Source of the DNA: Micavibrio_B sp964633355
GTDB lineage: Bacteria; Pseudomonadota; Alphaproteobacteria; Micavibrionales; Micavibrionaceae
Assembly: GCA_964633355.1 (NCBI GenBank)
Contig: CAZWGO010000001.1
Span: forward strand, 62,001-126,000
Direction: 5' to 3'
Length of the DNA: 64,000 bases
Below are positions 1 to 9,011 of this stretch, piece after piece; the stretch's first letter is position 1, and every line of letters starts with the position of its first letter. Under the pieces are notes generated by a model. The model did no database searches. It was not told the DNA's origin and saw only the letters and a list, made by a program, of their open reading frames with translations. The position numbers and the translations under genes are program-made.

Positions 1-1238
1 AGGCTTCGAAAAAGGCCATTGCTATTATTCTGGCCGGAGGACGCGGCAGCCGCCTGAAAGACCTGACGGATACGCGCGCTAAGCCTGCCGTGCATTTCGG
101 TGGCAAATTTCGTATTATCGACTTTGCGCTGTCAAATTGTATTAATTCCGGCTTTCGCCGAATCAGTGTTTTAACCCAGTATAAATCGCACAGCCTGATG
201 CGTCATATGCAATATGGCTGGAATTTCCTGCGCGGCGAAATGGACGAATTTGTCGACATCATTCCGGCGCAGCAGCGCATCGATGAAACTCATTGGTATC
301 AGGGAACGGCGGATGCGGTTTTTCAAAATCTCGACATCCTGAAAAGTCATAAGGCAGAATGGGTGCTTATTCTCGCGGGCGATCACATCTACAAGATGGA
401 TTACTCGGTCATGCTGGAGCAGCACATTAAGAGCGGAGCTGATGTTACCATTCCTTGCGTGGAAGTGCCGCGCATGGAGGCGGCAGGTTTTGGTGTGATG
501 CATGTAGACAGCGAGAACCGCGTTGTTGATTTTTTGGAAAAACCTGCCGATCCGCCGTGCATACCCGGAAAGCCTGATCTGGCGCTGGCCAGTATGGGTA
601 TATATGTTTTCAATACGAAATATCTTTTCAATGAATTGAAAAGAGACGCGGAAGACAAAAACTCAAATCATGACTTTGGAAAGGACCTTATTCCTCATGC
701 TGTTAAAACAGCAAAAGTAATGGCGCATAATTTTTCCGATAGCTGCGTTCTGAGTAGTCCGGAAGCAGGCCCCTATTGGCGGGATGTGGGAACGATTGAT
801 GCCTATTGGGAGGCCAATCTCGACCTGACCAATGTAATACCTGAGCTTGATCTTTATGATCCTGACTGGCCGATTTTTACCTATCAGGACCAGTTGCCGC
901 CCGCCAAATTTGTCTTCGACCAAAATACACGACGCGGACATGCGGTTGATAGTATCGTTGCCAATGGCTGTATTGTCTCTGGCTCGACGGTCAGGAAATC
1001 CCTTCTTTTTAACAGCGTGCGGGTTCACTCCTATTGCGAGATCGAAGAGGCTGTACTGCTGCCCGATGTTGTAGTAAACCGTAATTGCCGATTGAAGAAA
1101 GTCGTGGTGGACCGCGGTTGCGAAATTCCGGAAGGTCTGATCGTTGGGGAAGATCCCAAGCTTGATGCCAAACGTTTCTTCAGAACCGAAAAAGGCGTCG
1201 TTTTGATAAATGGCGATATGCTGGAAGCTTTAAAATAA
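1..1238 (+). CDS. glgC: Glucose-1-phosphate adenylyltransferase (5' end outside window)
   Basis: Makes ADP-glucose from ATP and glucose-1-phosphate, the committed step of bacterial glycogen synthesis in the cytoplasm. The frame is open from base 3 and encodes the nucleotide-binding signature GGRGSRL just before GTG 90, so that GTG is internal and the true start lies left of the window. Further family landmarks are the AGDHIYKMDY segment, the FLEKP motif and a C-terminal left-handed beta-helix region that in this family carries allosteric control. The stop codon directly abuts the glgA start, so the two genes are one transcript and probably translationally coupled. Only a few N-terminal residues should be missing. 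Confidence 0.96.
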   Translation, partial: ASKKAIAIILAGGRGSRLKDLTDTRAKPAVHFGGKFRIIDFALSNCINSGFRRISVLTQYKSHSLMRHMQYGWNFLRGEMDEFVDIIPAQQRIDETHWYQGTADAVFQNLDILKSHKAEWVLILAGDHIYKMDYSVMLEQHIKSGADVTIPCVEVPRMEAAGFGVMHVDSENRVVDFLEKPADPPCIPGKPDLALASMGIYVFNTKYLFNELKRDAEDKNSNHDFGKDLIPHAVKTAKVMAHNFSDSCVLSSPEAGPYWRDVGTIDAYWEANLDLTNVIPELDLYDPDWPIFTYQDQLPPAKFVFDQNTRRGHAVDSIVANGCIVSGSTVRKSLLFNSVRVHSYCEIEEAVLLPDVVVNRNCRLKKVVVDRGCEIPEGLIVGEDPKLDAKRFFRTEKGVVLINGDMLEALK

Positions 1239-2651
1239 ATGCGCGTTTTATTCGTTGCGAGTGAGTTATATCCGTTCGTAAAAACAGGAGGGTTAGGGGA
1301 TGTCGCTGCCGCGTTGCCCGCAGCCTTGTTGGAAGAAAACGTCGATATCCGTTTATTGATTCCGGGCTTTGATCCTATCCTTGCAAATTTGAAGAATAAA
1401 AAATTATTTCGAAATCTTTCTTTTTTCTTCGGCCAGAAAGATGCCAGAATTCTAACCGGCACGCTGAGCGGCATTCAATCATATGTTCTCGATTGTCCTT
1501 CCTTATATAATCGCACAGGCCCCTATGGCGATGAGGAAGGGAAAGACTGGTCCGATAATCATATCCGTTTTGCCGCTCTCTGCCGCGTTGCTGCCGACCT
1601 TTATCTATACGATGCTGACTGGCAGCCGGATATCGTCCACGGGAATGATTGGCAATGCGGATTGATGCCGGCTTATTTAAGTCTGCGCGCGCAGGACCGC
1701 CCGAAATCCATCATGACGATTCACAATATTGCCTATCAGGGATTGTTTGCGCCGTCGATCTTAGGAGAAGTAAATCTGCCTATTGAATCTTTCTCGATGG
1801 CAGGCGTCGAGTTCTACGGCAAAGTCGGGTTTTTGAAAGCGGGCCTTCATTACGCGGATGAAATTACCACTGTTAGTCCGACCTATGCGAAGGAAATTCA
1901 AAGAAGTGAATATGGCTGCGGCCTCGAGGGCCTGCTGCGCGCGCGTTCGAATGATCTGGTCGGTATTTTAAATGGTATCGATATGGAGGTCTGGAATCCG
2001 GAAACCGATATAAATCTGACAAAAACCTATACGGCGAAAACTATTAAAGAAAAGCCAAAAAACCGCAAAGCTCTTCTCAATGAATGCAAGCTGATCGTTC
2101 ATGACGATCTGCCGGTCTTCGGTGTTATCAGTCGCTTGGTTTCGCAAAAAGGCCTTGATCTGCTGGTGAAAGCCGCGCCGGAAGTTTTAAAAATGGGCGC
2201 GGGCTTTGTCATCTTGGGTTCCGGCGATCAGGCGCTGGAAAAACAATTTCGTGATCTGGCCGCTCAATGGCCGGCGCAAGTATTCTTGTCGACTGATTAC
2301 GACGAGGGTTTGGCCCATAAAATCATTGCCGGCACGGATGCCGTAATCGTGCCGTCGCGGTTTGAACCGTGCGGTCTGGTGCAAATGTATGCGCTGCGCT
2401 ACGGCACTTTGCCGATTGTGCGCTATACAGGCGGGCTTGCCGATAGCGTGGTGGAAGACAAAGATAAATCGACCGGCTTTGTGTTCGAACAGGCAACCGT
2501 TGCCGCGCTTTCAGAGGCGCTCATTCGCGCCTGCGCTCTATATCGTTCTCCGACGCATTGGAAAAAACGACAGGTCAATGCCATGGCGCAGGATTTCGGC
2601 TGGTCTGCTTCGGCTAAGAAATACGTCCAACTTTATCAGGAACTTCTTTAA
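1239..2651 (+). CDS. glgA: Glycogen synthase (ADP-glucose type)
   Basis: Transfers glucose from ADP-glucose to the growing alpha-1,4-glucan. This is a GT5 glycosyltransferase of 470 residues, the normal family length. The N-terminal KTGGLGDV motif (residues 15-22) binds ADP-glucose, and the C-terminal region holds the SRFEPCGL and TGGLADSV segments typical of the second Rossmann lobe. ATG 1239 follows the glgC stop without a gap. The pair glgC-glgA supplies linear glucan; branching and debranching enzymes are not in this window and may lie upstream. No anomaly was seen. Confidence 0.97.
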   Translation: MRVLFVASELYPFVKTGGLGDVAAALPAALLEENVDIRLLIPGFDPILANLKNKKLFRNLSFFFGQKDARILTGTLSGIQSYVLDCPSLYNRTGPYGDEEGKDWSDNHIRFAALCRVAADLYLYDADWQPDIVHGNDWQCGLMPAYLSLRAQDRPKSIMTIHNIAYQGLFAPSILGEVNLPIESFSMAGVEFYGKVGFLKAGLHYADEITTVSPTYAKEIQRSEYGCGLEGLLRARSNDLVGILNGIDMEVWNPETDINLTKTYTAKTIKEKPKNRKALLNECKLIVHDDLPVFGVISRLVSQKGLDLLVKAAPEVLKMGAGFVILGSGDQALEKQFRDLAAQWPAQVFLSTDYDEGLAHKIIAGTDAVIVPSRFEPCGLVQMYALRYGTLPIVRYTGGLADSVVEDKDKSTGFVFEQATVAALSEALIRACALYRSPTHWKKRQVNAMAQDFGWSASAKKYVQLYQELL

Positions 2652-2693
2652 CCTCTATCCGGTTGGCATCCCACAATAACAAGAGGATGTTAA

Positions 2694-3890
2694 ATGAGAG
2701 CGCTAGTTTGGGAAGGCCGTTATGACGTTCAGGTTCAAACCGTCCCCGATCCTATTATTCAGGAACCGACCGATATTATTATCAAGGTAACGAAAACCGC
2801 CATCTGCGGTTCCGACCTTCATTTGCTCGATAGCTATGTCGTGGAAATGGAAAAGGGCGATATTCTTGGGCACGAATTTATGGGCGAAGTTGTAGAGGTC
2901 GGAGCTGCCGTCACGAAATTCAATATTGGCGACCGGGTAGTCGTTCCTTTTACCATTTCATGCGGAAGCTGCTTTTTTTGTAATAAACACCTTTATGCCG
3001 CCTGCGAAACGACCAATCCCGATCATGAAAAAGCATCGGAAATGATGGGACATGCACCGGCAGGTCTATTTGGATATTCCCATTTGACGGGTGGTTATGC
3101 GGGTGGTCAGGCGGAGTACGTCCGAGTTCCGCATGCCGATGTCGGGCCCATAAAAGTGCCTGACGGGCTAACCGACGAGCAAGTTTTGTTTCTGTCGGAT
3201 ATATATCCAACCGCGTGGATGGCGGCGGAGAACGCAGGTATTGAGCCCGGCGATACAGTTGCCGTTTGGGGATGCGGCCCGGTTGGATTATTGACCCAAA
3301 AATGTGCATGGCTTCAAGGGGCGGGCAGGGTTATTGCGATTGATCACGTTGCGGAGCGTTTGGAAAAAGCGCGCCGGGAATGCCAATCCGAAACGATCAA
3401 TTTTATGGAACAGGACGTCAATGAAACCCTTAATGATCTAACCGGTGGACGTGGCCCTGATCGTTGTATCGATGCAGTCGGCGCGGAAGCGCATGGCCTT
3501 GGCAGCACGGAAGCTGTAATCGACCGCACAAAAGCCCTAGTCGGCTTGGGGACCGACCGCCCGACAGCTTTACGTCAGGCTATTTATAACTGCCGCGTTG
3601 CAGGGACAGTTTCTGTTCCGGGAGTTTATTTCGGTTTTCTTGATAAATTTCCATTCGGCGGTTTGATGAACAAAGGCCTTACCCTCAAGACAGGCCAGAC
3701 GCATATGCAAAAATATATGCCTGATTGTCTCAAGCTTATCGAAGAGGGAAAAATAGATCCGTCCTTTATTATTACCCATCGTGTCAGCCTTGAAGATGCG
3801 CCTGAAGCTTACAGGATATTCAAGGAAAAAGACGATGGCTGCATCAAAGTCATCATGACGCCGGGTGCGGAAAAGGTTTTATCAACTTAA
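2694..3890 (+). CDS. Zinc-dependent alcohol dehydrogenase (formaldehyde-dehydrogenase-like)
   Basis: A medium-chain NAD(P)-dependent dehydrogenase of 398 residues. Visible catalytic-zinc ligands are Cys38 in TAICGSD and His60-Glu61 in GHEFMGE. A structural zinc site is formed by Cys90, Cys93, Cys96 and Cys104. The Rossmann glycine motif is in GCGPVGLLTQ. The length and the insert between the structural zinc site and the cofactor domain resemble the glutathione-independent formaldehyde dehydrogenase/threonine-dehydrogenase-like subgroup, but the substrate cannot be told from sequence. The start has an AAGAGGA ribosome site upstream. It precedes a ferritin-like gene by 18 bases, suggesting co-transcription. 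Confidence 0.88.
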   Translation: MRALVWEGRYDVQVQTVPDPIIQEPTDIIIKVTKTAICGSDLHLLDSYVVEMEKGDILGHEFMGEVVEVGAAVTKFNIGDRVVVPFTISCGSCFFCNKHLYAACETTNPDHEKASEMMGHAPAGLFGYSHLTGGYAGGQAEYVRVPHADVGPIKVPDGLTDEQVLFLSDIYPTAWMAAENAGIEPGDTVAVWGCGPVGLLTQKCAWLQGAGRVIAIDHVAERLEKARRECQSETINFMEQDVNETLNDLTGGRGPDRCIDAVGAEAHGLGSTEAVIDRTKALVGLGTDRPTALRQAIYNCRVAGTVSVPGVYFGFLDKFPFGGLMNKGLTLKTGQTHMQKYMPDCLKLIEEGKIDPSFIITHRVSLEDAPEAYRIFKEKDDGCIKVIMTPGAEKVLST

Positions 3891-3908
3891 ACTAAAAGGA
3901 GACTCTAA

Positions 3909-4370
3909 ATGGTAACATTAGCAGGTACGCAGAATAATGAGAAAGACTTGGTCGAAGCTTTGCTGAAGCTTGAACAAAATGCTTTGGAGGCTTATGACGA
4001 AACGATAAAGCGTCTGGAAGATAAAAGTTTTTCTGATAAAATTTCATCCTTCCGTCAAGATCATTACGATCATGTAAACGCCTTATCGCGCATCGCCACG
4101 ACTATTGGCGCCGAGTTGCAGGAATCAGGCGCAAAATCTCTTTTGACGGCTGGTAAAATTGTTATCGCAGATATAGTCAGTGACGACAGCGCGATTTTAA
4201 AAGCCATGAAAACCAATGAATACGAAACTGTTATGGCGTATGAGAATGCGTTGAAAAAAGATTTCTTGTCGCCTGAGCTTCGCCAGATTTGCGAGAAGGG
4301 TTTAAGTGATGAGCGTCGTCACCGTGACTGGATGGACCAAGCTGCCAAGGACGATAAAAAAGCCGCTTAA
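3909..4370 (+). CDS. Ferritin-like four-helix protein (DUF2383/PA2169 type)
   Basis: A 153-residue, almost wholly helical protein. Spaced Glu and His residues (LEQNALEAYDE, DHYDHVNAL, NEYETVMAYENAL, DERRHRDWM) match the di-metal-binding four-helix pattern of the PA2169/DUF2383 ferritin-like family. Function in this family is poorly known; stress-linked roles have been proposed. ATG 3909 has AAAGGAG upstream. It lies just downstream of the alcohol dehydrogenase and ends before a strong hairpin terminator, so the two likely form a small operon. No signal peptide is visible. Confidence 0.72.
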   Translation: MVTLAGTQNNEKDLVEALLKLEQNALEAYDETIKRLEDKSFSDKISSFRQDHYDHVNALSRIATTIGAELQESGAKSLLTAGKIVIADIVSDDSAILKAMKTNEYETVMAYENALKKDFLSPELRQICEKGLSDERRHRDWMDQAAKDDKKAA

Positions 4371-4380
4371 TGATCAATAA

Positions 4381-4411
4381 AAAAAGGGCCTCAATTTGAG
4401 GCCCTTTTTTT
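4381..4411. terminator. Bidirectional intrinsic terminator
   Basis: The stem GGGCCTC/GAGGCCC with a short AT loop is flanked by an A tract on the left and a T tract on the right. It can therefore stop transcripts from the ferritin-like gene on the plus strand and from the convergent secreted-protein gene on the minus strand. Confidence 0.88.
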
Positions 4412-4424
4412 ATTTAGATATAAA

Positions 4425-5393
4425 TTATTTTTTGTCTTTTTTACAATCGGCGAGAAATCCATCCATAAAATGCTTGAATTCGTCTGCGCTTAAATCTTTC
4501 TTGGTATTGACCGCGGTTTGAAAATGCTTGTTGAAACAGGCCTGCATTTTATACTGGTTCGTCCAGTCGCCTTCTTGCTTGCCGGCCTCTGGATTGAAAG
4601 AGATATTGGCAACCTTGCCGTCAGTCAGTGTCACCGTTGCGAAACAGCTCATCGCGGATGCTTCCAGATCTTCATAAGCTTTTATGCCGTTATCCTGTCC
4701 CCAGGCAAGGAGTGGGAAATCGCCCGGCGTTGCATTAATCGAGTAAGATAAAACACCGTTTTCAACTTTGGCATCGGTTAACCCGCCGTTGCAGCGGTCG
4801 CCGCCGGCAATCTGATCAACCATGCTAAGCGTGTTGCCGACCAGCTTGACGATAATCAGGCTGCTAAAACGTCCGGTGCCGCCGGTTTCGTTATATGTTT
4901 CGACGGCAAGTCCTGCTTTTACCTCGCCTAGCAGCTCATAAGAGGAAAATCCGCTTTCGGCGGGCATGTCTGGCTCGGACGGGAATTCATACAGGCTGCG
5001 ATAGCGACCTTCCTCGATACCGGTTTTTATATTTTTATATCCGGATTTGCTTTCGCAGGTCGTGACGTCGATCGGGCCTTTGGGGCCGTCGATACCGAAT
5101 AATTGCTCGAAACATAAGGGGGATATATTCAGCCCGAGATCGGTTTTCAGGATTTTAGGTGCGCCGTTGATGCCATTGGCATCGGGTGTCTCTGCGATCA
5201 CGGTGGTGACGTTGGATGGATCGGCTTTTTTGAAAAGCGGGCGCGCCGGAACCGGCATTTGCTCGGCTTCGGCGTTTGCTGACGGCTCGATAGAAGACAG
5301 GTATGTGCCACTTTGTCTGACTTGCAGAGTGAGGAAGGTTGCTGCCGTACAAGCCAGTGCTACAAAAACCGCACCTTTGAAAATATGTTTCAT
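4425..5393 (-). CDS. Secreted or membrane-anchored protein of unknown function
   Basis: I do not recognise this 322-residue protein. The N terminus (MKHIFKG followed by the hydrophobic stretch AVFVALACTAATFLTL) is a signal peptide or membrane anchor, so the rest should be periplasmic. Cysteines are spread along the chain (around CFEQLFG, TTCESKSG, DRCNGG, MSCFA, MQACF, ADCKK) and could form disulfides. No catalytic motif was found. It is convergent with the ferritin-like gene and divergent from ftsZ, standing where ftsA or ftsQ would lie in many alphaproteobacteria. Translation starts at the only well-placed ATG before the signal sequence. Confidence 0.72.
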   Translation of the reverse strand: MKHIFKGAVFVALACTAATFLTLQVRQSGTYLSSIEPSANAEAEQMPVPARPLFKKADPSNVTTVIAETPDANGINGAPKILKTDLGLNISPLCFEQLFGIDGPKGPIDVTTCESKSGYKNIKTGIEEGRYRSLYEFPSEPDMPAESGFSSYELLGEVKAGLAVETYNETGGTGRFSSLIIVKLVGNTLSMVDQIAGGDRCNGGLTDAKVENGVLSYSINATPGDFPLLAWGQDNGIKAYEDLEASAMSCFATVTLTDGKVANISFNPEAGKQEGDWTNQYKMQACFNKHFQTAVNTKKDLSADEFKHFMDGFLADCKKDKK

Positions 5394-5773
5394 TTTGTCC
5401 TTAATCTAAAACTCGGCGCATGTTTGATTCGCGGCCCGGATACGAAGTTTGACTTAATTCGAAGGTAAATTTAGGCCGCAACCTTGATAACGTCAAATTT
5501 ATCCACAAATCCTTTCTATGGCAGTGTCGTCTGCCGTCCTCCAAAGCGCGATCAGAAAAAAGTGGAATCAAATGAATCGGTTACGGCAAAGTATTTGCAA
5601 TGGGAGTCATCTTAATATTAGACTGGACAAACTGATTCGCACATTAGTACCGGTTGCCGCAGCACTTTTCCTCTTCCCAGTATTCCACTCCGCACTACAA
5701 TCGCGGGTAATTCAAAAAAACGAGCCTATGGGATTTCGTCCTTTAGGTCTCAACTTCGGAGGTCTGCCTCAAT
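5394..5773. other. Long divergent intergenic region upstream of ftsZ
   Basis: These 380 bases separate the secreted-protein gene from ftsZ. An open frame from ATG 5518 runs into ftsZ but has no ribosome site and no recognisable product, so I treat it as non-coding. No promoter with good -35 and -10 boxes stands out. A long ftsZ leader is a plausible place for cell-cycle control sites, but I could not identify any with confidence. Confidence 0.4.
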
Positions 5774-7570
5774 ATGATCAACATCAGGATGAACAACGTG
5801 AACCACGCTTCTACTAAACTATCCCCCAAAATCACCGTCGTTGGTGTGGGCGGAGCCGGCGGCAATGCCGTCAATAATATGATTACAACCAATATGGTTG
5901 GCGTCGATTTCCTGGTTTGTAACACCGATGCGCAAGCAATTGGCGGCAATCTGGCCGATCAGAAAATTCAATTGGGTTCCAGCCTGACCGAAGGTCTGGG
6001 CGCTGGCGCGAAACCTGAAGTGGGCCGCGCGGCTGCTGAAGAGACTCTTGATGATGTCATGCTTCACCTTGATAACGCGAATATGGTCTTTATTACTGCC
6101 GGTATGGGCGGCGGAACCGGAACCGGCGCAGCACCTGTTATCGCCCGCGCTTGCCGCGAAAAAGGTATCCTGACTGTCGGTGTGGTAACGAAACCTTTCC
6201 ACTTCGAAGGTTCGCTTCGCATGAAGATGGCCGAAGAAGGCATCTCTGAAATGCAACATTACGTTGATACATTAATCGTGATCCCGAACCAGAACCTGTT
6301 CCGCGTTGTGAACGAGAAAACAACTTTCGCCGATGCGTTCAAAATGGCCGATAGCGTATTGCAATCTGCTGTTCGCGGCGTAACCGACCTGATCGTCACG
6401 CCGGGCCAGATCAATCTTGATTTCGCCGATATTCGCAGCGTTATGCAGGAAATGGGCAAGGCCGTTATGGGCGTTGGCGAGTCAACCGGCGAGCGCCGTG
6501 CGACCGAAGCCGCAGAAAAAGCGATTTCCAACCCGCTTCTGGATGATATTTCGATGAAAGGCGCGAAAGCGGTTATCGTGAACGTCACCGGCGGCTATGA
6601 CATGACCCTCTTTGAAGTCGATGAAGCATGTAACCGCATCCGTGACGAAGTGGATGCCAATGCCAATATTATCTTTGGTTCCAGCTTTGATGAATCCATG
6701 GAAGGCGCTATCCGCGTTTCTGTTATTGCGACGGGGATTGACGCTGCTGTCACCGAAAAAAAGTCACAGACCTCCAGTCAGTCAAGAATGGTTGGAGGGT
6801 CTACGGTTGATCGCATAAAGCTCAGCGCGCCGATGATGTCTGCACCGATGGCGCCTGTTATTCAGCCGCCTGAAGGATATGCAGCGCCACTATCTCGCCC
6901 GTCTTATGTCGCTCCGCCTTACCAGCCTGCTGCCTATCAGGCACAGCAACCTGTCGCGCGTCCCGCTGCTGCCGCTTCTTACACGGCAGCTGCAACGGCT
7001 TCGGCAGTAGCTTACGAACAGCCTGAGCTGGCCCCGGTTCAGCAGCCAATTCAACAACCGGTTTCTTATCAGGCCCCGGCGCAAGCATACGCGCCAGCGC
7101 CTGTACAACAACCGGTCCAGCCGCAAAGCTATCATGCGATGGTTGAGCAGGAAGCCTCCAGAGCCCAGCGTTATCAAGGTGCTTTCATTCCGCCGCAACC
7201 GGTTGAGTCAGGTCGTGACCGTAATGAAAGCTGGGCTGCGCCAACGGCTACATCTTTTGCGCCGCAGGCTGAAGTCCAGCAGGCTCCGATTCAAACACAA
7301 GCACCTGAGAAGAAAAAATCAGGTTCCTTGTTTGAGCGTATCACCAGCGGTATCCGCCGTGAAATCGCGGCTGCCCGCGATTATGATGAAGGTCTGCAGG
7401 AACAAGTCGAAGTGCCTCAATATGAAGCGCCAAAAACTGAAATGCGCGCTCCGCGCCGCGCTCCTGACATGCCAGCTCAAGGTCGCTTGAATATCGATGC
7501 GCCGTCAGGTCCAGCATCGGGCGATCCTGAACTGGAAATCCCGGCCTTCCTGAGACGCCAAGCAAATTAA
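5774..7570 (+). CDS. ftsZ: Cell division protein FtsZ
   Basis: The tubulin-like GTPase that forms the division ring. At 598 residues it is longer than the roughly 380-residue E. coli protein because of a Pro/Gln/Ala-rich linker from about residue 345 to 510. The GTP-binding GGGTGTG loop and the T7-loop residues NLDFAD that complete the neighbouring active site are present. The C terminus carries the conserved tail DPELEIPAFLRRQ, which binds membrane tethers such as FtsA. GGAGG lies 11 bases before ATG 5774; ATG 5789 is a possible alternative. Neither ftsA nor ftsQ is upstream here, so the usual division cluster is broken at this point. Confidence 0.97.
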   Translation: MINIRMNNVNHASTKLSPKITVVGVGGAGGNAVNNMITTNMVGVDFLVCNTDAQAIGGNLADQKIQLGSSLTEGLGAGAKPEVGRAAAEETLDDVMLHLDNANMVFITAGMGGGTGTGAAPVIARACREKGILTVGVVTKPFHFEGSLRMKMAEEGISEMQHYVDTLIVIPNQNLFRVVNEKTTFADAFKMADSVLQSAVRGVTDLIVTPGQINLDFADIRSVMQEMGKAVMGVGESTGERRATEAAEKAISNPLLDDISMKGAKAVIVNVTGGYDMTLFEVDEACNRIRDEVDANANIIFGSSFDESMEGAIRVSVIATGIDAAVTEKKSQTSSQSRMVGGSTVDRIKLSAPMMSAPMAPVIQPPEGYAAPLSRPSYVAPPYQPAAYQAQQPVARPAAAASYTAAATASAVAYEQPELAPVQQPIQQPVSYQAPAQAYAPAPVQQPVQPQSYHAMVEQEASRAQRYQGAFIPPQPVESGRDRNESWAAPTATSFAPQAEVQQAPIQTQAPEKKKSGSLFERITSGIRREIAAARDYDEGLQEQVEVPQYEAPKTEMRAPRRAPDMPAQGRLNIDAPSGPASGDPELEIPAFLRRQAN

Positions 7571-7590
7571 TAAGGTAAACTAATTTCAAA

Positions 7591-7614
7591 AAGCCCGCGA
7601 AAGCGGGCTTTTTT
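7591..7614 (+). terminator. Intrinsic terminator after ftsZ
   Basis: The stem AAGCCCGC/GCGGGCTT with a GAAA loop is followed by six T residues. It ends the ftsZ transcript; its T tract overlaps the stop codon of the convergent unknown gene. Confidence 0.9.
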
Positions 7615-8485
7615 AGATCTCGGGTTGTGGATACGATGTTAATAGCTGGGGTAACATTGCCGTCGGTGTCGAAAACCATGAAAATTGCCTGATAAAGTCT
7701 TTTTCATCTTCGGGCGACCAAAAATCTATTTCTATAGGTATAAAAGGGGCGCCAGTTTTTGCGAGATTGATGGTTCTGTGCATGCCATTGATAAAGTTAA
7801 ATTTACTGCCAGGGCCCCCATAAGATAGGCAAGCTATCTCCATTGGATAATCGATATCTGGCCCTTCAGGTAAATATTCGATGGATTTTTCTAATGAAGA
7901 TTCATGCGCATAAGTAGGGAAAAAATTACCTTCATTTTGATATTCCTGAATCCATGCAGACATAAATTTTTCTGTATCAACCATTATCGGTCTGTAAGAA
8001 TTTTCATCTGAATAATTCGGTTTGAAATATAGGATTTTGTTAGGGTGTTCTCGGACTGGAATAACAAATAATTTACTTGGTCCGTATTGAGGTAGCGGAG
8101 GTCCGCCTGTTAAACAGGCGGCAAACCCCTCATTGCTATTAAGTGCTTCCTCATAAAAAGACAGGGGTCTCTTGAAATATTTTCCACCTAAATCCGAGTG
8201 CGATAAATCGATTTGATAAATCCATTCAGCATGCTCGTGAAATTTCAATTCTGATTGATGTATGCCGCATGTATATCTCCAGAATACATCGTCAAGTTTT
8301 TGTCCTGGAAGAACTTCAGCTAAAAAATTTTTGCATGCAAAGGGAAGATTATTTCCTAGCAAATCTCCTGAATTTTCTTTGATTTCAAATAAATCAATTA
8401 AAGGCTTTCCATTCTTTTGGGAGATATGAAAGCCGCATGTCGAATTTCTCTCAGAACAAAAACTATATAAATTAATGGAAATCAT
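7613..8485 (-). CDS. Unknown protein inserted between ftsZ and lpxC
   Basis: A 290-residue protein I do not recognise, with no signal peptide or membrane segment. Near residue 245 it contains the segment NFINGMHRTINLAKTGAPF, followed by PIEI. Its NGxHR...A...G...PI pattern resembles the phosphate-binding box of ParB-like and plasmid fertility-inhibition-factor folds; this is a weak, motif-level resemblance only. Its base composition is visibly more AT-rich than ftsZ and lpxC, and it lies on the opposite strand within a gene order that is normally collinear, which suggests acquisition by transfer. Confidence 0.6.
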   Translation of the reverse strand: MISINLYSFCSERNSTCGFHISQKNGKPLIDLFEIKENSGDLLGNNLPFACKNFLAEVLPGQKLDDVFWRYTCGIHQSELKFHEHAEWIYQIDLSHSDLGGKYFKRPLSFYEEALNSNEGFAACLTGGPPLPQYGPSKLFVIPVREHPNKILYFKPNYSDENSYRPIMVDTEKFMSAWIQEYQNEGNFFPTYAHESSLEKSIEYLPEGPDIDYPMEIACLSYGGPGSKFNFINGMHRTINLAKTGAPFIPIEIDFWSPEDEKDFIRQFSWFSTPTAMLPQLLTSYPQPEI

Positions 8486-8651
8486 TAAATTTACTTACAG
8501 TTGTTATTTTTATATGTCAAATAAAACCATTTTGAGAGGCTTTTTTATTGAATAAATAACCAAACCGCGTCATGCTTTTTGCGTTAGGCTTTAGCATGAA
8601 AAGCCACGCCGTTTTTCGGCCATCTCCAAGGAAAGCCAGAGGAGACCAGTA

Positions 8652-8891
8652 TTGAACCACCCATTTCTTGCATGCCTGCGCGTTCTTGTCCGCCAAAGCC
8701 TTGGAGTAGATGAATGTATGATGTCCTCAAAAAAGCGACGAGCAAACTTAGAGCCTCCCCTTAAGTCATTGAAATCACATAATTCTCATTTCGACCGACC
8801 GGATGGTTTATGGTTAAAAAACCAAAACCTCAAAAAAATAACCGTACGAACTGATAGCCTCAAAATTCATCATTATAAATCAATGACTTAG
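8652..8891 (+). CDS. Possible small basic protein with TTG start
   Basis: A 79-codon open frame beginning at TTG 8652. An AGAGGAG sequence stands seven bases before the start, better than most ribosome sites in the window. The product is Lys/Arg/His-rich with no motif I recognise. Codon use does not stand out. It could equally be a chance frame in an AT-rich leader; the ribosome site is the only positive evidence. Confidence 0.28.
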   Translation: MNHPFLACLRVLVRQSLGVDECMMSSKKRRANLEPPLKSLKSHNSHFDRPDGLWLKNQNLKKITVRTDSLKIHHYKSMT

Positions 8892-8892
8892 T

Positions 8893-8915
8893 CTTTGTAA
8901 CACCTCGTTACAAAG
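8893..8915. other. Hairpin in the lpxC leader
   Basis: A perfect 9-bp inverted repeat, CTTTGTAAC/GTTACAAAG, with a 5-base loop. No T run follows, so it is not a standard terminator. It could be an operator or an RNA structure. Confidence 0.4.
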
Positions 8916-9011
8916 CGTGAATTGAGGTTAATGCTACGGGCCTATATTTTAGGCTCATAATTAATTTGTATTTAAAGCCTCGCCGCCAATCATCTGAAAG
9001 TTTAAAAGCAC

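Larger units (their letters stand above)
8486..9011. other. Intergenic region upstream of lpxC
   Basis: About 526 bases rich in A and T. It holds a possible small TTG-started gene (8652-8891) and a 9-bp hairpin at 8893-8915, both listed separately. I see no confident promoter for lpxC. Confidence 0.4.

Noticed and set aside
5518..5817. 99-codon frame upstream of and overlapping ftsZ.
   Set aside because: No ribosome site, no recognisable product, and it overlaps the ftsZ start; most likely chance.
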